Assembly (NCBI GenBank): GCA_021613375.1
Contig: CM038705.1
Coordinates: forward strand, 4,345,864-4,409,863
DNA length: 64,000 nt
Direction of reading: 5' to 3'
DNA from: Megaleporinus macrocephalus
Taxonomy: Eukaryota; Chordata; Actinopteri; Characiformes; Anostomidae
Shown here: piece by piece, positions 1-11,800 of the stretch
Layout: each line of letters starts with the position of its first letter
Position numbering within the stretch: position 1 is the stretch's first letter
The notes under the pieces: model-generated
Told to the model about the DNA's origin: nothing
Database searches by the model: none
What the model saw: only the letters and a program-made list of their open reading frames with translations
Translations under genes and position numbers: made by a program

Positions 1-227
1 AATGTAGAATATTGAATTGTAGCTGCTGTTCTGTTTGTACCGGTCAGATCTGGTCTGTAGGTGTTCTGGGTTGTTAGTTTTCCTCTTCCTGGATGAAACA
101 CTACCTGTATACTGTATATATTGTATACTGCACCTTTAATGGTAATATAGTTTAATATAAATATTATTCTATGTTAGGGATAATATACCTTGTAAGGAAA
201 AAACTCAGAAACTTGGTCTGGACACCC
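1..227. other. Left-edge intronic sequence, nothing recognised
   Basis: AT-rich DNA, presumed to be an intron of the rapgef5-like gene. I see no exon, and the next 3' exon of that gene must lie outside the window. Confidence 0.4.
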
Positions 228-985
228 ATCAGTCATAGCATTAACACCACCTCCTTATATCTCCACTCACTGTCCACTGTATCAGCTCCACTGACCATAC
301 AGGACCTCCACTCACTGTCCACTGTATCAGCTCCACTGACCATACAGGAGCTCCACTCACTGTCCACTGTATCAGCTCCACTGACCATACAGGAGCTCCA
401 CTCACTGTCCACTGTATCAGCTCCACTGACCATACAGGACCTCCACTCACTGTCCACTGTATCAGCTCCACTGACCATACAGGACCTCCACTCACTGTCC
501 ACTGTATCAGCTCCACTGACCATACAGGACCTCCACTCACTGTCCACTGTATCAGCTCCACTGACCATACAGGACCTCCACTCACTGTCCACTGTATCAG
601 CTCCACTGACCATACAGGAGCTCCACACACTGTCCACTGTATCAGCTCCACTGACCATACAGGAGCTCCACTTACAGACTGTAGTTCATCTGATTCTCTG
701 TATACTTTATTACTCTGTTCTTTAATGATCAGGACCCCCACAGGACCACCACAGAGCAGATACTATTAGGGAGGTGGATCATTTGGAGTAAAGGACTGTT
801 TAAACGTCTCAGTGTCACTGCGGAGAGAGAATTGTCCTGTGTCCACTGATGAAGGACTAGAGGAACACAAACTGCTGTCTCTGACTTTACATCTACAAGG
901 TGGACCAATAGAGTGGGAGGGTCCAACAGAGTGGACAGTGAGTGGACACAGAGTTTAAACACTTTAGCAGCAGCACAAGGCATTA
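228..985 (+). mobile_element. Non-autonomous DNA transposon copy (family A) with internal 45-bp array
   Basis: The left end (CAGTCATAGCATTAACACCA) recurs at about 11.58 kb and, inverted, at about 11.2 kb. The body holds blocks shared with the 10.5-11.2 kb copy, such as GATCAGGACCCCCACAGG, the ACTTTACATCTACAAGGTGG segment, and paired GTGGACAGTGAGTGGA motifs. It has no coding capacity. It resembles a widespread fish hAT-like non-autonomous repeat; that family name is from memory. Confidence 0.6.
261..665 (+). repeat. 45-bp tandem array, nine copies, inside transposon family A
   Basis: Nine near-identical 45-bp units start at 261, 306, 351 and so on to 621. Each contains CACTGTCCACTGTATCAGCT and CACTGACCATACAGGA. 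The few differences are mainly at the last base (C or G). Because 45 is divisible by three, several frames stay open; these are not genes. The unit is the subterminal part of the surrounding transposon. Confidence 0.9.
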
Positions 986-1041
986 CAACATACAGTAGTG
1001 AGAGAAGTGAGCATGTATTAGACATTGTTTTTAACACTCAC

Positions 1042-1210
1042 GGCGTACGGGCCTCCACGCGGAGCTGCGTGCTGGGGCCCAGCTGTAGGAGCAGACTCAC
1101 TCCATTCTGCCACTGGCTGTGATTTCTAAACTCACAGCTGTGAGCCTCACATTCCTCGAAGGAGAACTGATACAGGGCTGCAGAGTCTTCAAACGCCACC
1201 TGCCTCTCCA
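1042..1210 (-). CDS. rapgef5: rapgef5-like coding exon 5 (DEP end and linker)
   Basis: The acceptor GTGTTCCAG opens an exon reading VERQVAFEDSAALYQFS, FEECEAHSCEF and WQNGVSLLLQL, ending CC|GTGAGT in phase 2. The ALYQFS strand closes the DEP domain, in the place of the LFYRF segment of Epac. The WQNGV.LLLQL segment is what points to RAPGEF5. The following exons are not in the window: 1-1041 holds a transposon and no further coding sequence. Confidence 0.75.
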
Positions 1211-2051
1211 CTGGAACACACAGCATGGCTCAGAGTTATACAGAGATCAATCAAGACCCGAAATGTTCATCAGTTTTATATCAAAATTTGAGCACCTCCA
1301 ATAATCAAAAATCAATGTGGAAGGTAGAAAATTAATATATATATAAACGTCTACCTTATTCTTAAGACAGGACTTTGATATAAGCAATTCCACTAGCAGT
1401 CAAAAGTTTGGACACACCTAACTGAATATATATGTTTATAGTTATAAAGGAGTTTAGATCTGAGTGTGTTGAGAGACGAGTGTAAATAGTGAAGTTGGAG
1501 CCCATGTACACAAATATTACTAAAACAAACATTTTACTGTAGTTGAATATAAAAATGAGAATGTAAATTTTCCTTGATTTAGCTTAATGACATACTGAGC
1601 AGCCAAAGCAGTTACTTACTGTATTAATACTGTTTAAATATTTAAAAAATAAAGGTTTAATTATAATAAACTGAGTAAATAAAAGCTTCCTTTCTGGATA
1701 AATAGCTACATATAGTGTGAATATAGAGTAAAATCAGTGCCACCAGAACTTGAAATCATATTTTTGAGAAAAAAAAAATTGACCCGCCAATTTTTTGGTA
1801 TTTCAAATTCAAAATTCACGATGTAAAAATTCAGTTTGTGAAAATTCAGGTTATAAATGAATTATTTCTTACCTGAAATTCCAAGACCTGAATTTTAAAT
1901 ACCAAAAATTTTGCAGGTCCAATTTTCAAAATAGTGCAGTTTTTTTCTGATGGTATTGCGCAGACCTCCCTTTAAATTCATTAATAGTGAATAAAACGCT
2001 TACAGGCGTTTTATAAGCTTCCTTTCTGGATAAATAGCTTACACATACATA

Positions 2052-2092
<41 letters not shown>

Positions 2093-5000
2093 TAGATAGT
2101 GTGAATATAGAGTAAAATCAGTGCCACCAGTACTTGAACGTGAAATCATGTTTTTGAGAAGAAAAAAAATTGACCCGCAAATTTTTTGGTATTTCAAATT
2201 CGGTTCATGGAATTTCAAGTAACAAAATAATTCCATTACAAAAATTTCAGGTTGTGAAAAATCAGGTCATGAAAATTCAGTTTGTGAAATTCAGGTTGTA
2301 AAAGAATTATTTCTCACCTGAAATTCCAAGACTTAAACTTGAAATACCAAAAATTTTGCAGGTCCATTTTTTTTTAGAAATCACCAAATTTCACACACTT
2401 TTTTTTTCCCAAAACATGATTTCAGGTTCAAGTTCTGGTGACACTGATTTCACTCCACATATATATATATATCTCCTGTAATAGGTTCCTAAATCTTTCT
2501 TTCTGTGTATTTAAAGAAAAGTCAGAAATCAGTATTAATGACACCCGTGGGCGGCGTCTCCCAGTACTTGATACTGATTTGTTTGGGGGGGGAATACCAA
2601 AGAGCACGTCTGTAGTAACAGTACACTATATACGAGCCTGTAGAGGCGAACCTGCCCAGCTGACCTCCCTTTAAATTCATTAACAGTGAATAAAACACTG
2701 GATATCAGAGGTCCACGCTTACAGACCCCACCTTATTCTCTGGATAAACACATCAAGAATCAAGAATAAACCCAACTTTCTACACTGCACTGCTCTCATG
2801 TCCTACAGGATCTGGCATTTGGTGTTTATTTGAATGTTGATAGTAACATATTGGAAAGTCTGTACCTTTTCTTTGGGGGACTATTTTACCTCACAGCGTC
2901 CTGCACGTATCCCTCCACCATGAATGGAGTTTAAAGGCTAAAATCTTCTCCAAACAGTTGGGGGTTGGGTGTCTTGCTCATGGGCACTTCAGTCACTAGG
3001 CTCGTTTCAAACCCCCGCCCCCAGCCCAAGGCTGCCCCCCCCCCCCCAGCCCAAGGAGCTTTCCTGTGTCAGAAAAGCTCCAAAGGTTCCTCAGATGGGA
3101 TCTCCACGTACCTGACAGCAGAACGCCGTGCTCCAGCAGAACGTTCCAGACGCCGGCAGCTGTGCTTCTGCTGTGGACACACGCGCACTGCTCCATCAGC
3201 CACTGCACCAGCTCCAAGCCCACAAAGCTCCTTCTGCAGGAGAACATCAGCAACACACGATCACTCATCACCAACACCAACAACAGTGGACGTTCACACA
3301 TGCACAGAAATCAACAACCGGACTTCAGTACATTTTCCTGAACAACAGAATCAGAACTCTGAGAACGTTTATAGTGTCGTCAAAAACAAATAGAACATAT
3401 GAATGGTATAATATTAGATATGGGCTGATCAGCGTTCTTGAGACCGATTCTGATCGCCGATCACCTTTCAGCGATACTGATAGAGGGCGGGGCTATATGC
3501 TATTGCAGCGCTACATGCAGTTATTAGCGCAAGCAAGTCATGAAACATGGTCTAAACTGGTTATCTAGAACTATAAACTCACTCTGGCTGTGGTTCTTTA
3601 GCTCTCTGGTTGTTTCTGCTGCTGTTACTGGTCAGATCTGGTCTGTAGGTGTTCTGGGTTATTAGTTTGTGTTAGCTGTGTGTTCTAGCTCTGCTGTTTA
3701 CTGATACTCACTGTATTCAGCTGTGTGGTGTCTCTGAAGTGTCGTATCAGATTAGTATGTTAAATGTCTTTGTATTGGTTCCAACGAGAGACGTTGATTT
3801 TACAGATGTTACAAACCGTCCTGGATGAGTCTGAGTCACATACGGTAAACACTGCCAGACGGACGACATGTTCTCTATCAGCACATGCGGTGAACGCTTG
3901 AAACTGTTCTCGCGAGGCCGCTGCTTTACTCTCTGTATACTTTATTACTCTGTTCTTTAATGATCAGGACCCCCACAGGACCACCACAGAGCAGATACTA
4001 TTAGGGAAGTGGATCATTTGGAGTGATGGACTGTTTAAACACCTCAGTGTCACCGCTGGACGTATTTCCACCTAGTGGTTCAGATAGGAATTGCAGGGCT
4101 CCTCTTCCTGGATGAAACGCTAGCTGGAAATATAGAAATTAGGTTCATTTGTTTAACACCATTGATCAGCTCTCCGTATCGGCTAACCTGGAGAAATATC
4201 GGCCGATCACTGATCACATATTTAGATTAAAAATCGTCCGATACCGATACATAGCCGATTAATCCTTCCATCTCTAATTTATATTCACATAATGTAATAT
4301 TCATATATAATGGAAGGATCGATCGGCTATGTAGTGGTTTCGGCTAATTTCTGTATTTCCAGAAAGACGCGGGGAATCAACACAACTTATTAACCACATC
4401 ATTTCAATAGGATACCTAACAGTAACAGTTACCTTATGAAACTTTCAAAAAGTTAATATGTCTAGAAATCTCATAATAATTGTTCTGTTCTAAATATGCT
4501 CTTAAAAAAAAAGAAAAAAAAAGGGCAGTCGTGGCCTAAAGGACAGGGATCTGGTCTTGTGACCGGAAGGTCGCCGGTGCGATCCCCGGGATCCCCCAGG
4601 CCACGACTGAGCAAGGCACCTAGCCCCCAACTCCCCGGGGGACGTGGATAGAGCTGCCCACCGCTCCGGGCACGTGTGCTCACTGCCCCCTAGTGTGTGT
4701 TCACTAGTGTGTGTGTATATGTGGGCGTTTCACTGCACGGATGGGTTAAATGTGAAGGTCAAATTCCACTGTGTACAAAAACACGTGGCTAATTCAAGTT
4801 CTGTTCTAAATATAATAAGCCTAAAACAATCTCAAGACGAAACATGACTTATGCTGACTAGACTAAAAATTGTCACTTGTCCAAATATAAACGGTAAATT
4901 AGTTCTTTCAGAGCTGAAACCTGTTTTCCACAAATTTCCGAGATTAGCCTGAAACATTCTGGGCTATTATATTAACTCTTTAAACCCAAATGCTGTATTT

Positions 5001-8000
5001 CCAAGCTGACTGAATACAGTGGTGGTGGTGATGATGTTTACAGTGGTGGTGATGGTGTTTACAGTGGTGGTGATGATGTTTACAGTGGTGGTGATGGTGT
5101 TTACAGTGGTGGTGATGATGTTTACAGTGGTGGTGATGGTGTTTACAGTGGTGGTGATGGTGTTTACAGTGATGATGTTTACAGTGGTGGTGATGGTGTT
5201 TACAGTGATGATGTTTACAGTGGTGGTGATGGTGTTTACAGTGGTGGTGGTGGTGTTTACAGTGGTGGTGGTGATGGTGTTTACAGTGGTGGTGGTGGTG
5301 TTTACAGTGGTGGTGAAGGTGTTTACAGTGATGATGATAATGTTTACAGTGATGATGTTTACAGTGGTGGTGATGGTGTTTACAGTGATGGTGATGGTGT
5401 TTACAGTGATGGTGTTTACAGTGATGATGTTTACAGTGGTGATGGTGTTTACAGTGGTGGTGATGGTAACCAGACGTCTCCATGTCTACAACACAAATAT
5501 ACACATTGTATTTACTATCAAACCCACCAGTGAACCTACACGTGTCTTCTGAGTGTTTAGATAAATGTTGATGGTAAAATCTGGAACTATTTAGCCCCAC
5601 CACTTCCTGTGCATGTATCCCTCCACCAAGAATGGGGTTTTATCTGTCTAGATATCAGGCAGTGTGTTTATAACCATTTACTCTAATGAAGCTTCTAGAT
5701 GTGGATGTCTGGTTCCATTCACCCTCACTGTGAACACTTCTGGCTATACAGTAGGTTTGTCTGGAATGGATCGAGATTTTTCTGGTCCATTTAAAAAAGT
5801 GGCTGGACTTACTTGATGATTCTGGCCAGTTTGACGTGGGCTTTCCAGTTTTCCTGCCCGTTGGATAAGAAGGCGTTTCTCAGGGCACGTCCAGCGCACG
5901 GCACATTTTTCACACAAGCCTTTAATACAAAGAACAGATATTAACATATGACCAAATACTGATGTCACAGAAGGCACAGCTAACCAATCACAGGGTTTAT
6001 TCATTGTTTTTTGATCAAATAAGCCAATCACAGTCGAGTCACATTATTATGACCACCAGCTAATATACAGAGTGACCGCCGTGTGCAGCAGCTACACAGA
6101 CTGGGAGACTCAGTAAGGTTCTGGTAGGTGGTCACAGGTATCTGGAGGTATCATGCTGACTGCAGTGCATCCCACAGCTGCTGGAGGGAGCCATAGAGCC
6201 AACACCACCATCCAGGTGGTCCCACAGATGCTCAGTTGGGTTTAAGTCTGGGGAATTAGAGGGACCAGGGTAGTATTTGGAGGTCTTGCTCAGCTCTTCC
6301 AACCAGTGTAGGACATTTCTAGCTGTGTGATGTGTCTCATCGTCTTGCTGGAAGATCCCATCCCCCCCAGAGAAGACCATCAGCATGTATGGTGTACGTG
6401 ATCTGCAAGGATGGATTCAGACCCAAATCGGTTGAGAGTGTCTTCGACTTGGATGAGTGGGTCCAGAGAATGTCATGAAAACATTCCCCAGACCAGAAAA
6501 GTAGGAAGTGGTCATAATAATGTGACTCGACTGTATAGGTAAATATCAGTGAACCATTTATGCATTGAAGTGATGCTTTTCACGACTCTACATCACCAAC
6601 GTCTTCACTGAAATCACATATGAAGAAAGATTTTAGGGCCTCCTTGTGGAACTATAAAGAACTTGCCTTTTAAAGGGCCCATATTACGATCAGATGTACA
6701 GATCGCTCTCTAATCCACATACAAGTATCTCCAAAATAGAAACTTTACAGTAGAGGCCAAAAATGTTTTTTACTTTCAATGTAAGTCAATGGAACCAGAA
6801 TTTTTACCAAGTGATTTTGGAGCATTTCTATTGGTCCGTTCATCATGAAACGTTTACAGGACATAAAGAGCAGCTGTCGTGTTCAAATGATGTCAAAAAA
6901 AATATATATTTTTTTTAAATCACCAAAAATGGATATGCATGTTTTTCTTTGGCCAGCGACCTAACGCAACCCAAGCCACAAGAACGGCCCGTTTTTGTGA
7001 GGTCATAAATTTAAATATCGCAGGTGCAGTTAAGCTCCGCCCATTTTCACTGAGGTTTTAAACAGAGTTTCAACCATAAGCACTGAGCTCATTTACATAC
7101 ATCAGTCTTAAAGGCACGGTAAGCATAATTGTTCTATGACTATTCGTCTGACCTTGAGCCTTACTGGACTGACTCTTTGACCTTTTAGTGCTGAGGCCTC
7201 AACATGGCACAGATTTGCTTTTATTATTTTTGCTTTTATAATATTTCTATTGCTTGCTCACACACGAGTTTTAAAGGCACGGTAAGCACAATGACTATTT
7301 TTGATATATAACAAAAACAATTATTCAAATGATTATTCATCTGAACTCGAGCTTCGCTGGAAGGCATGGGGCTGAAAACAGTCTGACCTTTTAATACAAA
7401 GGCCTCAACGTGGCCAGCGTCCCAAATTTGCCTATGTTTATATTGCTTGTTTACACACACACACACACACATCAGTCTTAAAGGCACGGTAACAAAATTG
7501 TAGGGTCTGTTTTGGTACATGAACGCACACAAACATTAACACCTGAAGAAAAGCTGAAACAAACTACCAGGCGAAAGTTGCATATGGGCCCTTTAAAGGT
7601 AAACCAACTAATCCTCGTTTTAACAGGTGGCAGCTGTAATTCCAGGATGTTTAACGGCTGTCAGTTGTGGATATAGGGCTGATTAACGCGGCAGGGTCCG
7701 ATTTCAGCCGCTCGTGAGGGAACCAGATTTTCAGGTTGCCCCGGGCGCTGAGGATGACGAGCGTGTGCTTTACCTCCGCTCCGCCGGCTCCTGGCTTCCC
7801 GAGGCGCGTGGTTTCGGCCGGCTGCTCCTCCGATGCAATCTGGCAGAAGGAGACGGAGGTTAAAGCTGCTGGTAAACAATGACTCTCTGTCTCCGCAAAC
7901 AATAAACACCGCCTCTCCAAACGACAGACCTTCACTCAACACTTCATTCATCAAACCACGGGCAGCTTCTCCAAACCACCTGCTCCACTTACTGCATAAT

Positions 8001-8120
8001 TCATGAGTTGTCTGGTCAGTGAGAGACATACAGCCGAGTCTGAACACCTGAGAGCACTTACCTGGCTTTCTTCTCTTCTTTAATACAAAATATTGACAAT
8101 TACGTAATCAGCATTGGAGG

Positions 8121-8175
<55 letters not shown>

Positions 8176-8776
8176 TAGGGCTGTGTATTGGCAAGAACTT
8201 GGCGATACCATACATATTGTGATACAGCGGTCACGATTCAATATATCTCTATATATTGCGATACTGCAAGTGATATATTGTGATTTTTCAAATCCTACTA
8301 TTAAAACACACCACAGTATAAACAGGTTTGTCAATGTTTACAATAGCATTGCGCCCTTGTGCTGCTTGTTAATGTTGGAGTGGAGCTTAAAAAAATGGAT
8401 TACAACACTGCCATCTAGTGGTCAGAAGTTTAAACACAACACACAATGAGTCACTGCCTGCCAGGAATCTGTGTATCAATACTGTGTTTTTCAGAATCGA
8501 TACAGTATCAAACACAATATCCCGATATTCGATATTTTCAATATTTTCTTACACCCCTCATCACAATATATTGTGATATTGCAAGTAAAGTGATATACTG
8601 TGAATTTTTAAATCCTACTATTAATTTATCAATGCTTACAGTCAGTGTTAGTGTTGGAGTGGAGATGAAAATGGATTACAACACTGCCATCTAGTGGTCA
8701 GCGGTGGTTCTTTGTCCAAAGAAAAACAAGCATCTCCCAAAAAAATAAAAAAATAAATAAAAAAATAATAATATAT

Positions 8777-8866
<90 letters not shown>

Positions 8867-11800
8867 CACTTTATAGCACTGGCTTCACTTTCAATGCTAG
8901 TCAATGGAACCAGAAGTTTTCCCCAAGCTATTTTGGAGCATTTCTATTGGTCAATTAACCATGAGGTTAAAAAAAATAAAAATGGAGATACATGCTGTCC
9001 AGCACTAAATAGCATAACAGTCTAAATAAACAGCAAAATGTTCTAAATTTTTGCCAATTTTTAGAATTTCTTAGTATTTGGTGGTACACTCCCCTGTTTG
9101 TTTTAACGACAGCACACAGTCCGGCTGGACTCGAGCGGGATTCATCTGAACTCAGGCTTCACTGGAAGACACGGGACTAAAAACAGTCTGACATTTTCAT
9201 ACAAAAGACCCAACGTGGCCGGCGTCCCAAATTTGCTTATATTTGAATAGTGACCTACAGACAGCGCTGGGACTTCAAGGTATTGCCTTCATCAGAACGT
9301 CCTTTGTTTACTTTGGTTGGTTAAAAACTTTTCATGTTTATTTCCAAACTTATTTAAAATTAGACATGAATATGGTCTGGGATCGTTTCCCGCACTAGTG
9401 GGTCTAATGATGAAGAATAAACACTACAAAGCTGAGAACTTCCTCCATAATTCAGTAGTTTGATGTAAAACGGTTCTGATAACTTTACAGTGGTGGTGAT
9501 GGTGTTTACAGTGGTGGTGATGGTGTTTACAGTGGTGGGGATGGTGTTTACAGTGATGATGATGGTGTTTACAGTGGTGGTGATGGTGTTTACAGTGATG
9601 GTGTTTACAGTGGTGGGGATTACAGTGATGGTGATGGTGTTTACAGTGGTGGGGATGGTGTTTACAGTGGTGGTGATGGTGTTTACAGTGGTGGTGATGG
9701 TAACCAGACGTCTCCATGTCTACAACACAAATATACACATTGTATTTACTATCAAACCCACCAGTGAAGCTACACGTGTCTTCTGACAATAGCACTGAGT
9801 CAGAACAGTTCACAGTGGTGGTGAATGGAACCAGACGTCCACCTTTAAAAAGGAGACACGTGTAGCTTCACTGGTGGGTTTGATAGTAAATACAATGTGT
9901 ATACTCGTGTTGTAGACATGGAGACGTCTGGTTACCATCACTACCACTGTAAAGTTCAGTAGTCTGACGTAAAACGGTTGACATATTTGCAGTGGTGGTG
10001 ATGGTGTTTACAGTGGTGGTGATGATGGTGTTTACAGTGGTGGTGATGGTAACCAGACGTCTCCATGTCTACAACACAAATATACACATTGTACTCACTA
10101 TCAAACCCACCAGTGAAGCTATACGTGTCTTCTGAGTGTTTATATGGATGATGAGGGTGGTAAAGTAGTGATATGTCTTTTTTGGGCACTATTTTGTCTC
10201 ACAGCGCTCTGCATGTATCCCTCCACTGTTAATAGATTTTAAGGCCAAAACTAACAAATAACAGCATCCTAGACGTCAGACAGCGTATTTATAAGCATCT
10301 ACTGTAATAAGTTTCTGTGATGTATCTTTTAGAGGTGGACGTCTGGTTCCATTCACCACCACTGTTACCAGTTCTGACTCTAAAGTTTTAGTAAGTGCAT
10401 GCATGCTGTATTGACCTCTGACCACTAGATGGCAGTGTTGTAATCCATTTTCAGCTCCACTCCAACATTAACAAGCAGCACAAAGGTGCAATGCTATTGT
10501 AATCATTGGCAAACCTGTTCATATAGTGGTGGGTGGTGGATCATTCTCAGGTGGTGTGTTAGTGCGTGTTGTGCTGGTGTGAGTGGATCAGACACAGCAG
10601 TGCTCACTGTCCGCTCTATAAGACACTCCTACTACTTGCTGGTCCACCTTGTAGATGTAAAGTCAGAGACAGTAGCTCATCTGCTGCTGCACAGTTTGTG
10701 TTCCTCTAGTCCTTCATCATCAGTGGACACAGGACGCCGCCCACAGGACACTGCTGTCCGGATAGTTTTGGTTGGTGGACGATTCTCGGTCCAGCAGTGA
10801 CACTGAGGTGTTTAAACACTCCAGCAGCAGCAGCACTGTGGGGTCTGATCCACTCACACCAGAACACCACCCCCACCACATCAGAATGACCCACCTCCCT
10901 AATAGTACCTGCTCTGTGGTGGTCCTGTGGGGGTCCTGATCATTAAAGAACAGAGTAATAAAGTATACAGAGAATCAGATGAACTACAGTCTGTAAGTGG
11001 AGCTCCTGTATGGTCAGTGGAGCTGATACAGTGGACAGTGAGTGGAGCTCCTGTATGGTCAGTGGAGCTGATACAGTGGACAGTGAGTGGAGGTCCTGTA
11101 TGGTCAGTGGAGCTGATACAGTGGACAGTGAGTGGAGGTCCTGTATGGTCAGTGGAGCTGATACAGTGGACAGTGAGTGGAGATATGAGGAGGTGGTGTT
11201 AATGTCATGGCTGAACGGTGCTGATCATTAAAGGAATATAGAAGATCTTCACCGGCATCAGATACGCCATGGAGCACAAAGACAATCCGGAACGGGTGGA
11301 GTCGATAAGGCCCAAAAGCGATGTTACCATCAACATGACGTTCCTTCAAAACTGATGAGTAGACAAGAAGAAAACTAGTTAGGGGAGCTGCCAAGTCACC
11401 CACGGCAACATGAAAGGAGGAGCCGTGGGAGTTTTCTGCCAGGTACTTGTTCTCCCGACATGTGATGACAATCTCCCGTACTCTCCTTGCATGTATGGGT
11501 TTTGGAGAAAGGCTGGCGAGATAGAGTCCTCACGTCAGAAACACAGACATCCAAGCCCAGACTTGAAGATACACCCCTCAGTTATAGCATTAACACCACC
11601 TCCTTATATCTCCACTCACTGTCCACTGTATCAGCTCCACTGACCATACAGGAGCTCCACACACTGTCCACTGTATCAGCTCCACTGACCATACAGGAGC
11701 TCCACTCACTGTCCACTGTATCAGCTCCACTGACCATACAGGACCTCCACTCACTGTCCACTGTATCAGCTCCACTGACCATACAGGAGCTCCACTTACT

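Noticed and set aside
2965..3393. A 142-codon plus-strand frame
   Set aside because: It is antisense to the DEP-domain exon and includes a poly-C-derived proline run; the minus-strand reading has the real domain and splice sites.
4980..5603. A His-rich open frame (HHHCKH repeats) that looks like a metal-binding protein
   Set aside because: It is the complement of the GGTGAT-type array at a transposon end and overlaps an equally open Val/Phe frame on the other strand. It has no promoter or conserved flank.
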